NCBI GenBank assembly: GCA_021234155.1
Contig: JAJEKV010000065.1
Location: 2,129,807 to 2,193,806 of the forward strand
DNA length: 64,000 nt
DNA from: Isoetes taiwanensis
Lineage: Eukaryota > Streptophyta > Lycopodiopsida > Isoetales > Isoetaceae
Direction of reading: 5' to 3'
In this document: positions 14,001-25,139 of the stretch, one piece after another
How the letters are laid out: each line of letters opens with the position of its first letter
Position numbering within the stretch: the stretch's first letter is position 1
Position numbers and translations under genes: made by a program
The notes under the pieces: generated by a model
Databases searched by the model: none
What the model was told of the DNA's origin: nothing
Seen by the model: only the letters and a program-made list of their open reading frames with translations

Positions 14001-17000
14001 TTGGCTCCTAAAAGAATATGCGAGGGCTTACGGTACGTTGGCGAGCCATTGCCTGAAGGCCCTCAGGCTGATGTCTACTGGCGGTGAAAGGATAAAAGGA
14101 AAACTCTAAAAGCGAAACCCCGCAGGCGGCCAGTGAGCACTTACAAGTGGCGATGACAAGGCCCAGGAGCGGTTGGAGGCGATGAGCAAGCTCAAAATAT
14201 GGCGACAAGTATCCGCGGGCACGACTTCACCCCATCCGGTCCGTGGATAGGCTTTCGAGGTCCACTAAAAGCCATTTATATGGCCCGAGAAGGTATGACA
14301 AAGCGGCACTCCTTGGAGATAGTAAAACGGCCTTATTCGAAAATCGAGGCAAGTGCGATACTGCGAGATGTGGTGTCGTGCGATACGAGCGAGGAAGGTA
14401 ATCATGTGGAGCAAGTTGGAGGACTTCGCCGAGAATCGGCATACATTTATGATAATAGATGGCGGCCATTCAATTGAGGCCCGAAGGTTACGTCGGGAAG
14501 CCTGAGAATACTTGGGCATTAGTTGTTCTATAACCTTTACTGATACATCGAAGCGCGGTTTAGAGCTCTTTCTTTGCCGAGCTAAGCCAGAAATAAGCGC
14601 CTCGAATGACATGGGAAAAACATTCCTTATACAAAAGGTAATTCTCTTTTATATATTTTGTTTCGTATTTTATATTATAAGACAATCAGCGCCCGGTAGC
14701 CGTTTTATAAAACAAAGGCTTCACGGAATGGTAGCCTTCTCTCCTCAAACAAATGCGTCGGCGCTGGTAGCATTCATATTAGGAATGCTAAGCGCCCCAC
14801 GTGGGATTTGCACGCCCTCGAGGAGAAAAGGCTATCCGTCCCCAATAGCCCAAGTCTACTCGAGGCTGCGGCAATTCTCAGCGTAGCGCTATTACATTCT
14901 AATATGAAGCTCTCAGCGCCCGGCCTTATTGACCCCAACGAAAGCGACTACCAATCCGGGAAGGCGTTTTCTAGAGGTTAGCAAATCAGCGCCCGGAGTG
15001 CGATTTAACTTTCTAATAACTCTGAAATACGGTAGCGATTTTAAACTAAGTTTATTTTATTCACAATTATAGAGCTAACAAGGTTACTCATGCGGTCCCT
15101 ATATAGAGCAACTTGGCATGCTCGGAACCCGGTGAATTGAATATGAAGCCAATGCCAACGGTGAGAATTCGGTCAAGCGTTAATTCAAGTTCTTTGGGAC
15201 ACTTAGTGACGATATCTGAGGACAAAACCAAAAAGACGCCCGGATCAAAGAAAAAAAGGAGATAGGCGTGAACGCCCAGGGAATCAAGCTGTGCCCAAAA
15301 GTGCACCGCAGATAGTATTTGCCCGGATCGATTATGGGAGAAATGGAATGAATGCAGGATGCTTACGTCGAGAAGAAGTTGCGAGATTCTGAGGAAGATT
15401 TCCTCATGTTGACACATCAATTTTTGATATACATATACTTGTGAGAGATGAGGAAGGCCGAGGAATTTGGACGATCCACAGAACTCCTCTAGGTTACGGA
15501 TAGGTTAATCGAGAGAAATCCTTCTGAAAACCTCGACAACAAAGGCTATGAGTCCTTTGAAGATGCATGCGAGGAGCTGAAAAATATTAGAGTGCTCAAG
15601 AAGGCGGGTTGGTGAGGAATTACAAAGGCTTACAGCCAATTGAGTCGTTAATGGGGTTAGGACTCATGCAAAAGTATAACGTCTCCAGCGGCGATCACGA
15701 GAAGAAGTATGTCTTTTGGTCCAAGGACTTTGTCAGCGGCGAAGTTGAAGAGCGTTGCAAAGATCGATTGGCTACACTAAAGTTGCATGGAGCTTGAAAC
15801 GAAGTCAGCGATGGTGGCAGAACTTCGAGAGGCGGAATCCACTTTTTTATCAAGTGTCCGGTTTCAAGTGTGCCTTGCGAAGTGGGTCACGAGTCCCCAT
15901 GATGTGCGCCGTCCTTGATGGCCAGGGGCACGGATGAGTAAACGGTAGTATGTCACGTTCTTCAACATATGCAATGGTTTCTACGGAGATGAACTACACA
16001 ATTGTCACTATATGTCCCTCAGGCATGTCCTATGCATATGCTCTAACTGCTGCAAATGACTTAGAATCGCGTGAAAGTCATCAAACCGAGGCGATCCTCA
16101 TAGGCAACGAGGGGCCGGTGACTTGACACAACAGTAAAATTTCTCATGTGCTTATAATTATATTAGCCATGATGGGCCGATAAGGAATATGAAGGCTCAA
16201 GGGAAAACCAGTGGGGAGACAAACTAGCATGGCGATTACTGCTCAGTTAGATAGGCGCGCAATGCGAAACGTCTTCTATCACGGAGCAAAACAGAGGGGA
16301 AGGGTGTGCCAGTGCATTGGAAGGGGAGTTAGAGGAAGAGAGGAAGAAAGAGGATAGAAAGCGAGGGCGGCCAATTCTTGTGGGCCACATTAATTATGAG
16401 CTCTAACTTCACATAAGGGGTAAGCTAAACAAAACCCCGGGTTCTCTATGGACCTTTCGATTACCTCATTGAAGCATTTTGTCCATTGGGAACAACTTCT
16501 TTGGGAACTTCCGTTGGAGGTTACGCCGGTAGAAGCTTTGAGTTAGCAAGGAAATGTGAGCGTCAAAGATCTCTCCAGATGATGGCGCGAGGAATTTCTT
16601 GGACCTCTTCTTTGAGGAAAGTACTAGAGGAAGCACCTAGGAGACCAATGTGAGTGCAAAAACAAAGCTTCTACCTCTAAGGCAGAAATACCTTGATTTG
16701 CTTAGAGCGAGAGAAATTTGAAAGCTATTTGTTGGCCAAAACATCATGGATGAAATCGAAGAAGCTGACCCGGATCAACATGTACATATCGACATGCACG
16801 TGAACATCATGACCTTGAAAATATAGATCGGGGATGAAGCTAACAAAGATGATGATAATAACAATATTGATGATGAAGACTCCAAATCTGAAAACTACTA
16901 GCGGGGTTAGCGTAAAGTAATGAGAACTATCAAGCATAGTTCTACTTTGTACTAGATCTCAAGCTGATGTAGTTTGGTGCTTCTATCAGACCGGAGACAA

Positions 17001-18753
17001 CTTCGAATAAGAGGGTCTAGCGGAAGAATACAGCGGGGAATAGAGAAGAAGAAAGGTATAAATGCTTGATCTTCATTTTTGATATCCATGCATTTTTCAA
17101 ACTACAATCACATAAATCGCGCTGTAGCGATTTAGAGTTACCTAGAATCATATTTTTAAATTATGTTGACATACATCATTCTTGAGTACGGCTGGCGGCG
17201 TTTTCCTTCCATTTCTTTTATCTCATACGTTGTTGTTCTCCTTACGAAGTAGTTTGGCTTCCCCAAAAGTACTGGTCTTTGATTTGATGGTGTGCTATGT
17301 AGGAAAGTTACCTAAAAGCAGCGTTTGAAAGTCATCAGGTATCTTAACAACCATTTGAGACCATTACCAAATATGTTTGCAAGCGCCCTTATCGGAAGGA
17401 GATGTTGGACCCGGGCCCAGCGGTCTGTTTAGATTAATGCAATTTGGTCATCTATAGACATAGAATATCACGGGATGTTTTGAGCGTAGTGCTGAGGCTA
17501 AATAGAGATTGAAACGTCCATCACGGGATCAAAGCAAATCGCGCTACATTCACAAACCCTAAAGAGCAGAAGCGGTAAAGATATTTATGAAATGCTTGCG
17601 CAGCATGATGGATACCCTAGGTGTTGAAGATAAGGAAGGCATGATCATTGTGGATGATGGCGCTCTAAAGTGTTACTTCAATCAGTCTTGATCATTGAAT
17701 CCGTCGTCCTATCATCCTCAAGATTTTTGACAAAAGATGACTTCACCTTACGTTTTGTTAGTGTCTTGCATGAAATAACCGATTACAAACACTATACGCA
17801 TCTTGATCGGACGAAGTGTGAGGGACCTTAAGAAATCGTTCACAGAAAGGGAACTTTTTTTGATATATATGTATCACGAGAGTACACTTTCAAAAGTTTT
17901 GAATATGAAATATACTTTACACGAAAGTTTTTTGAATATATATTGTGTTCTTATATCAGCATTATTGGTTCTATATGCGTATTGTTTTTATATTATGTGT
18001 ATGGTTTGCTATACTTGCAATAATTTGTATGTATATCACGATCAATAATTTAGGTGTCTATAAATAGGTATGCATGAAATTGGCAAACCATAAACCCGAC
18101 CTCATATACACTTGTTATTATGGCACATTCTATTACACGGATGAACCATCTTGGACCTGCGGTGCCTTGAGCTAGAAATAGAACTTGAGGACTGTAGCGA
18201 TATACGTTGCTAGAATCCGTCAGCTTCTATCGATCCTTTGATATTTGTAATCCATCTTATATGGAATCGAGGAGCATGGTTTATTCATGATCGGCGGGAT
18301 CTCGGGGACGCTGCGGCGCTGTCCGACGATGAATCGGGATTAGTTTTAAGTTTATAATTACATTATAATCGTTGGCTATAGCGGTTCAAATTCTTGGCAT
18401 TAGTAGCGATTTGAACCGAAAATCTACATTTTGTAGCAACTTGCTGCGATAATTTCAATGTTTAGATTTAGATTTGTCGTCAGGTAGATATGCAATTAAT
18501 AAGCAATTTCCTACTTTTCTATTGCCAACATTACTGTCATAATATGGGTCATTTTGCATCAAATATTTGAATGATTTGCATTTCAAAATGCATCTTCCCT
18601 AGCCGAAAATGAACCACGGTGCAAAAGTGTAGTTAATTGTTTCCTTAATTCAATGAAAGGCTTATCTGTTGTGATTTTGGAATAGACATAATCCCAGTTT
18701 AATTGAATGATGGTTGGAAAGAGTCGATATAACCAAAGATTAAATGAGGCTGA
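11066..18753. other. Long stretch without a recognisable gene
   Basis: Short ORFs occur, notably 14199-14477, 14512-14886 and 15609-15797 on the + strand in moderately GC-rich blocks, but I recognise none of the predicted proteins. The blocks may be remnants of a mobile element or isolated exons. A recurring short motif (AGCGCCCGG with a nearby GCG(T/A)TTT) is scattered through 11.2-15.1 kb and is reported as a finding. Confidence 0.35.
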
Positions 18754-18761
18754 CTCCCCAC

Positions 18762-18912
18762 GAGGGTTGGAAGTGAAGGTACGCAAGCCTTGCAGGAACT
18801 AAAAACCATACAAAATAAAGTCAAAAATAGACCTTCAAGAACAAGTCTATAACTCTATAGCCTTGCAAAATGAAAGTCAAAAAATTTTTGCCATGCAACA
18901 AAAGTCTACTTT
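18762..18912 (+). repeat. Left terminal and subterminal inverted repeat of the hAT element
   Basis: GAGGGTTGGAAGTGAAGG starts here, followed by subterminal blocks (CAAGCCTTGCA, AAAAATAGACCTTCAAG) that recur in inverted order at the other end. The first base of the canonical CAGGG terminus is altered. Confidence 0.75.
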
Positions 18913-19634
18913 TGACATAGCCATGCAATTATACCCCTATTTTTAAATATGCTTATAATACACATATTATATAGCACAATTACCATATAAATACGTAATG
19001 GAGAAAATCAAAGAAATAGAGTGAATACATACATACGATACATATATATATAAAGAATAATAATTATTAGTAGCATTATAGCTGGCATGGGTGCCATTGT
19101 TAATTTTCAAGCAGAAATTATTTGTTTGGATTCTAAAAATTTGGGGGCTTTTACGAAATTTTGGGGAAAAAAATTCTTCTTCTTTCTACGTCTGAACTCT
19201 TTATCCAGCATTACTTTTGTGGTGTCCTTAATCCAACTATTTAGCTGACAAATGGCATAGGGCATCAAATGGCTGACATAAGACAACAAATCGTGACAAA
19301 ATGCGTTTATGATGGATCTTCGAATTTGCTCGGATATGGCAGATTTCACGGTAGGATATTTGCACCAGTACGTTCTTTGTTTGCATCCATTTAGGCGGAA
19401 AGAATCATAAAAGGAATTTCGAAATATGATCCTTGGTCGATTTGGGGTTTTATCGGAAGCTTGGCGATTGCAAATCTTTGGGATATTTACCAAAGCGAGA
19501 TCATCTCAAGTCTTGTAGAAATCATCTCAAGAGCTGACAAAACCAAATCAGGTTTGATTCTTAACCTTCGGTCGCTGCATTTGTTCAATATAAAACTTAA
19601 TGCGATGCTTTAAAAAGAAAAGAATGCATTATGG

Positions 19635-19790
19635 ATTAAATTCATGCAGGCCTCTTCAGCCATGATTAAATTCATGCTATCGATTAAATTCTTGATTCTT
19701 TTAGGTTTCTTGATTAAATTCATGCTATCTGTGTTTCTCTGTAGGTTTTATCATTAAATTCATGCTATCGATTAATTCATGCCATGTACT
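19635..19790. repeat. Short tandem repeat of GATTAAATTCATGCTATC
   Basis: Four to five imperfect copies of the 18-bp word (A)TTAAATTCATGCTATC are spaced through the stretch. It lies inside the hAT element, upstream of the transposase relic. Confidence 0.7.
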
Positions 19791-20079
19791 ATAGCCCGAC
19801 AATTGTCTAATCTATATTGTATTCTTTGTTGTTGTTTTTTACTAAATGCAGATCTTTGTTCTTCTCGGAATTTGAAAATATCTTACCTTGTTGCTTGTTG
19901 GAGACATTTTGGAAGAGATGAAGAAGAAGATGGGGCGTAAAAAAGACAAAGAGGCAAGCTTCTCGATTTCAGTTTTTAAAAACTCACGATTGCCAAATTT
20001 GAATTTGTTGCCAATAGAGTGGAAGGAAATAGTGCGAAGAGAATAAAAAGAAGGTCACAAGTGAAAGGAATTGAGATGA

Positions 20080-22060
20080 ATGGCTTCTTAAGCATCCTTG
20101 GGTTTTTAGAAAAATTCTAGATGATGGTAAATTCGAAAAGGTGCATGCTCTCTTTGTATTAAACATTTGCAAGTTAATGCCTTTTAAGCAAAGCGGCGCA
20201 CTAACATTCGATTACAAACATTGGATGTGCATGCAATGTCACAAGATCATAGACTTCTTGGTAAGTAAAGAGAGGAAGAAAGTTGTTCCACTAGAAGTGC
20301 ATATCGATGGTATGTTGGATACGGCTGAGAGAGGTGAAGTCGTGATAGAAATTCATGTATTTCTGACTAAGAATGGTTGTCCATGAATTTCTACTCAACA
20401 TTATGTGCCCATCGCCGTTTTTTGGAAACTCGAGGTATGCCACAATGGTGATGATTACTCCTCCTATACAAATCCCAAATCACGTTCGCGAGTTCTTGGA
20501 TGCTTTTCTACTCTATTTACTTTGAAGCTCTTGAGGATGTGCTTAAGTCCATATTATTCTATTCTCATTGATAAAAGCAGGATATTTCTTTGGATCAACA
20601 CCTACCTTATAGGTATACGTCACATTCTTGAAGATGGAGGTAAGGATTGCACGTTACTAAATTTTTAGCAAGTTGTTGAATGTGAGTAGTGGAGGTGCAA
20701 ATGATATGTATGTTGCATTGAAGTGTCTTTTAGGAAGGACTAGGTTTGATTTGCAAAAGATGGTTGGTTTTTTACAGATCCAGATGGGGAAAGAGAAGTG
20801 TATGGTTGGCTCACAAAGCTGGAGTAGCAACTTAGCGAGATTTAAGATGGAAATACCACATCTTTTTAAGTGTTCATTGTATGGCACATAGAGGCTTTAG
20901 CCATGAATGCATATGGTCCATTCGAATTTAAGACATTGGACAAGTTGGCTAAAAGGCCACAAGTTGGGTGGGAAGATCATCTAAAAGGCATTCTTTTCCT
21001 CAAGATATTGTCAAGTGTTTTCAAAGAAGAAATTGAATTTGCTTCAAATGCATGAAGTGCGTTGGTTATGCAGAGGAGATGTCATGAAAGAGTTGTGGGC
21101 TCATGGGTCCAATTTTGGAGGTGTGGAGACTAGATGAGAAGGAAATGTATATGGTTACTTTACACGCGCTGAAGCGTGCAATTTTTCTTTCATATGCTAG
21201 CGGATGTTCTTCCTTCAATGAATGAGATAAGCGAAATTTGAGTTTGATCCGTTGACATTACCCGATTGGAAATGTGATAAATCACGATTAATGATACTTT
21301 CCAAATGCAATATTTGGTGGGAGGGAATTTGGACAAGGTGCACCACATATAACCTCATTCTTGCAAATACGAAAGGAGCATGGATGTATTCAATTCACGG
21401 ATAACCAAAGGTATGATACATGTTCATACTTTACATTTTGGTCTCATGCATAAAAGGACACGTTGTAATGTTGAATTCTAAGAGGCTTGCATTGCATTGG
21501 GAAGAGATACATAAAACATGATTGACTCATTGAAGAAAAGGTTTGATATTATGGATATTTTTGATGGTGCAAAGTTGTTTTAGCCCAAGGTTTATCCTAA
21601 ATTGATGTAAAAGTCTCTTCATGCTAAAACATCGATGGTTTACATCGCTTGACCAACAAATTTGGTAGTGGTCTCAATCCTTGGTTGATGCACATAGTTG
21701 CAAAGGAGAGTTAGTAAATTTTTATTGTCAAAATGGAGAAAGATTAATGTCCAAAATGGAAAATGAGATTGATTCTTAGGAACGATCTTTGTGATGAAGA
21801 TATGTGGTTTGTAGCTCACCCCAATTGGCTAGGATTATGGCCAAATTATATTAGTGCTTCTAGTAGTACAGCCATTTTGTGAAAGAGGTTTTTTCAAAGC
21901 AAAACTACATAAAAGGCGATGTGAGTAAGCTCTCGTCTTGACTTGAAGATGCTAGATGAGCTCATGTTTTTATCATTGGCGGGACGGAGAAGAAGCTTGA
22001 TGTTGATGCGGCGCTTTTAATCTTTAGGCGTGAGAAAGAAGAATCGAAGAATGCTTGATT
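20080..22060 (+). pseudogene. hAT-type transposase relic (TTF zinc finger / DUF4371, ZNF862-like)
   Basis: The order of remains matches the plant family with a TTF-type zinc finger, a DUF4371 domain and a hAT catalytic core. Near 20086 is FLKHPWVFRKILDDGKFEKV (zinc-finger entry, compare W...PW). Near 20550-20640 is SPYYSILIDKSRIF followed by YLIGIRHILEDGG (compare SP.FSLMIDES and I..RY). Near 20940 is FEFKTLDKLAK. Near 21042-21093 is LQMHEVRWLCRGDVMKEL, the well-conserved RWLSRG motif. The pieces sit in several frames with many stops, so it is a pseudogene. Its strand and position fit the terminal repeats at 18762 and 22397. The extreme C-terminal dimerisation region could not be located with confidence. 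Confidence 0.75.
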
Positions 22061-22254
22061 TAAATGAGCATTGATGTTGTACTTTTAGAAAATTATTTAT
22101 GATCATATGACTTTTATTCATATATTTAACTTAACTATTATGTTTAAATTCTTATGAATTAAATGATTTCTTTGGAATTTAATAATTTTCATACAATGGG
22201 TTATGTGTGTTGTTAAATATTGCGGAGTACATTTTTTTACGTTTAAGTACTTAA

Positions 22255-22397
22255 AGGGGAAAAAAAGGCGTAGCATTGTTACTTTTACACTAACAATGCA
22301 TGAAGTCTATTTTATATTATGCCTTGCAATTTGAAAGTCTATTTTTTAGAGTGACCTTCAAAAAAAAGTAAGGGCAGCCCTTCAATTTCCAACCCTG
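22255..22397 (-). repeat. Right terminal and subterminal inverted repeat of the hAT element
   Basis: On the minus strand it begins CAGGGTTGGAAATTGAAGGG and continues through AAAATAGACTTTCAAATTG and CAAGGCATAATATAAAA, the counterpart of the left end at 18762-18912. The 8 bases outside (22398-22405, GCTCCCAC) are the likely target duplication. Confidence 0.75.
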
Positions 22398-22405
22398 GCT
22401 CCCAC

Positions 22406-23117
22406 CATGTATGAGAGTTGGCAAGCATATAGTAAGCATGTATAATAGGACGCTTGGCTAGGCTTATCTTAAGCAACAAAGACGATAAATTGTTGGTACT
22501 TGTTTTGGAATCTAAAATTGTTAGTATTTATTTTGGAATCTAGCCTGCACTTTCTACTTTCTGACACTTGTCTGAACTATGATCTGCAGTCACCTTTCAT
22601 TTTCTTCTGTACTGGTTACAAATTTTGAGACTAGTAAATGTGTCTATATGCAGGCCAGAGATTTTAGGCATATAAACCAATGGCCAGAATCAAAGATCTG
22701 TTAATTTTAGAAGATCTTTCGCCACCAATTACAAGATGTTGAAATGATTATCATAAATTGAGCTTCTTACATAAAAAGTACTATTTATCTATCTAATGCA
22801 TCTGATGCATCACCAAGTCATAAAAGAATAAAATAGAAGGCTTCCATTCCCTATAACACCCTACACAACAGGGTCTCCTTGATAAATTCCATGCCATTAC
22901 ATTCACAATAGTCTTCTCAGTGAACCACTTGACAGCAGAGATGATTTCAGAAGGAATATATTGTTACTTGACCTCATGAAACATTTGCCAGACAAGATTT
23001 CGTCCTTGGAAATTGCTTAGGTACACTATATTAATTGAATTGAGAAAACAAACAGTTGTAAGTCTCCACACAAACCAGTGGCATTCAAGTTGGATCACAG
23101 CTAACCAGATAATGAAG
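22406..23117. other. Intergenic stretch including the NOSIP 3' untranslated region
   Basis: There are no convincing ORFs. The part nearest 23117 should be the 3' untranslated region of the minus-strand NOSIP gene. No clear polyadenylation signal could be fixed. Confidence 0.4.
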
Positions 23118-24142
23118 CTACGCCCTTGCAGCAGGCCTGTAGAGCCCCATACCTGTTCCGCTGCCAACGTGTTTAAATGTTTTGGCCTCCAGATCATCAT
23201 CATGACCGGCAAAGCCTGTTCCTCCTTTCTCAAGAGTGATTATATTTCTAGCTTTGCAAGCTTTGTTGCATACTGTGCAAACTTTATCCACTATAACAAA
23301 CTTCTCTGCACACTTTTTGCATAGAACATGACCACAGCTGTCAATTGTAACAATGGTTGAAGTATTTGTAAGAGTTACCGAACATGAAGGACACATATAT
23401 TCCAATTTATCTGTCTCAGAGTCCTGGCGTACTTCTGTAAATAAAACTGGAAACAAATCTTTTAATCTTAGCTTTTCGTTACCTTCTGGACACAGTGTAT
23501 CAGTACTGGGTGCCTGCACTCTTTCTTGAGCTTCTGGTGTAGCTGATGGAAGCCAAAATGCCTTCATTGTCCGAAGTGCCTCTTCCTCATATGATGTGAC
23601 CTTTACGCTCTCTGCTCCTTGGAAGCTATTTTTTCTACCAAGATTATGATTGCTATCGTGGTGTGGTACAGCGCTATTATTCTGCCTATCAAATGCAGCA
23701 AGCTGTTTTTCTCGCTCCAAATTTTCTTTTTCTATTCGTTCTTCTTTATCCTGTTGCTGTTGTGCTTGAAATGCTGCAACTTTTCTGCATATTTAACAAA
23801 TAAACTATTGGCTCTTATTCTATACACAAATTCTTCTTACTCTAGTTAGATGGGTAGGAAAACCTAAAAAACATGAACCCTAAAAAAGGCAAGCATGCCA
23901 TACCGTTTGATATCCTTCTTCTGGGCGAGCAGGCATTCGAATATGCATTCTTTGCAAAAGAGGTGGCCGTTGCGGCAACAAAGGGGATCGATGAGATGCT
24001 TGAGGCAGATGCAGCAGGCGTCAAAGGGCTTGATGGAATCCCTGCCTAGGCGCTCCTTCTGGGTTCCATATCCAAGCTTTCGACGTTCGTCGTATGTGAA
24101 GAACGCAAGGTCATTATTGTTCTTCGAATGGCGCTGCGGCAT
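23118..24142 (-). CDS. NOSIP: RING/U-box E3 ubiquitin ligase, NOSIP/CSU1 family, two exons, intact
   Basis: Exon 1 runs 24142-23904 (ATG...GACATCAAACG, donor GTATGG). The intron runs 23903-23785 and ends TATGCAG. Exon 2 runs 23784-23118, ending in a stop. The exons total 906 nt, giving 301 residues, the usual family length, with the junction restoring an Arg codon at residue 80. The N-terminus MPQRHSKNNNDLA.FTYDE is the family signature. A first split RING/U-box (residues 41-70, DACCICL...CRNGHLFCKEC) is followed by a Gln/Glu/Lys-rich coiled coil (about 81-115). A second RING lies near residues 210-260 (MCPSCSVTLTN...CGHVLCKKC...KVCTVCNKACK), and the C-terminus has LEKGGTGFAGH and FKHVGSGTGMGL. 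In animals NOSIP binds nitric oxide synthase and acts as an E3 ligase. The Arabidopsis member CSU1 acts on COP1/SPA in the nucleus, so a light-signalling or spliceosome-linked role is inferred. All RING cysteines look present. Confidence 0.93.
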
Positions 24143-24212
24143 CCTTCTGTTGTCTCCTCGGAAATCTTCAAAGGCTTTGAATTGAAGCAATAATCTTACC
24201 TCTGTGAACTAG

Positions 24213-24220
24213 CCACGTGG
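24213..24220 (-). promoter_or_regulatory. G-box (CCACGTGG) upstream of NOSIP
   Basis: A perfect palindromic G-box lies about 70 bp upstream of the NOSIP start codon. On the gene's strand it reads TGACGCCACGTGGC, combining a TGACG half-site with the ACGT core bound by plant bZIP and bHLH factors. A light-responsive role is plausible but not shown. Confidence 0.5.
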
Positions 24221-25130
24221 CGTCACAGTCATCTACAACAAAAAAAGTTTCATTCACAATGGAAGCTGATGTGGCACCCCTAGTTCACTATAGGCCCCCA
24301 CTAGACCAGCACACCAAGGTCCCGGCCACACTTCCCATGTCCCCCTCATTTTACGTGTATGAATGGCGGCCAAGATTGTGCTTGTGTAGTAGAGAGCAGT
24401 GTATGCCAAATTCCTAAGAACACTAGCATCCTACATGTTGAAATCGAGAATTTCCGACAAGGAAAAAAAAATTGCAGGAAGTTTTCCGGTCAAAATATGT
24501 GGGTTTCTTTATATTTTTCCGGATGAAATCTAGATTTTCATAGGCGCCTTCCGCCTAGCTTAAATTATACAGGAAATATATTTGTTAGGTTTTTAGAGTT
24601 TGTCCCACACTGGTAGAGACAATGGATGGCAAAAAATGGTGCACCCTCCCGCTCATGCACCACTTGTCGTGCTCTAGGTCATCTGTCTAGTGCCTCCTTT
24701 AATCTATACAAGAAATTTTATCATGGCTTCTAAATCTCTGAGGTTGGACCCAATACTAGCTGTCCGTCATCTGTCCTGTGCCTTCTTTAATTTATACAAG
24801 AAATTTTTCACGGCTTCCCAAACCTTCTGAGGTTGGACCCAATACTAACATCTAGCGTTTTGGTAATGCAATGCCCATTTAGTGAAGTGGTGTGAAGCTT
24901 GATATTAGTTTGAAACTTGCAAAAGTTAGAGCCTAGGGCATTAAAATTTTAAATGTAGCTACAAAGTAACTCAAAAAGATTTGAGTGCCATCTCAACATC
25001 CAAATTGCAAGGTGCTGCCCATGTTGTGGCCATTGGTTCTTTTTTATTCTGACTTTGTTGGTCATTTGTTACATGCTATTTGTTCCTTCGGACACCCATT
25101 TATGATGGATCACTCCCCAAGCTAGGATGA
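24221..25130. other. Intergenic DNA between NOSIP and the copia relic
   Basis: No gene is seen. The stretch contains a two-copy repeat listed separately. Its proximal part should hold the NOSIP promoter. Confidence 0.4.
24676..24852. repeat. Two-copy tandem repeat, period about 93 bp
   Basis: The unit GTCATCTGTC.(T)AGTGCC, followed by TTTAAT.TATACAAGAAATTT and ending CTGAGGTTGGACCCAATACTA, occurs at 24678-24759 and again at 24769-24849, with point changes and a 2-bp indel. Confidence 0.8.
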
Positions 25131-25139
25131 TCAATTCGG

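Larger units (their letters stand above)
18762..22397 (+). mobile_element. Decayed full-length hAT-superfamily DNA transposon
   Basis: The left end reads GAGGGTTGGAAGTGAAGG. The right end, read on the opposite strand, is CAGGGTTGGAAATTGAAGGG, matching hAT terminal inverted repeats, which typically start CAGGG. The similarity extends inward: both ends carry an AAAATAGAC.TTCAA stretch and a GCCTTGCA-like stretch. The 8 bases outside each end are similar (CTCCCCAC on the left, GCTCCCAC on the right), as expected for an old 8-bp target duplication. Inside, on the + strand, is a hAT-type transposase relic. The terminal repeats and the transposase were seen independently and agree, so the assignment is strong. 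The element is 3.6 kb and no longer functional. Confidence 0.8.

Noticed and set aside
14199-14886. Two overlapping + ORFs in a GC-richer block as a host gene
   Set aside because: No domain recognised, no splice structure could be built, and minus-strand ORFs of similar size overlap them.
17803-18048. 81-codon + ORF with hydrophobic, Tyr/Cys-rich product
   Set aside because: AT-rich DNA gives such frames by chance; no start context, neighbour or family supports it.
19107-19493. 128-codon minus ORF inside the hAT element
   Set aside because: No recognisable family; opposite to the transposase strand; could be chance, so not listed as a gene.
23013-23849. Plus-strand ORFs over the NOSIP gene
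   Set aside because: They are antisense shadows of the well-supported minus-strand exons.
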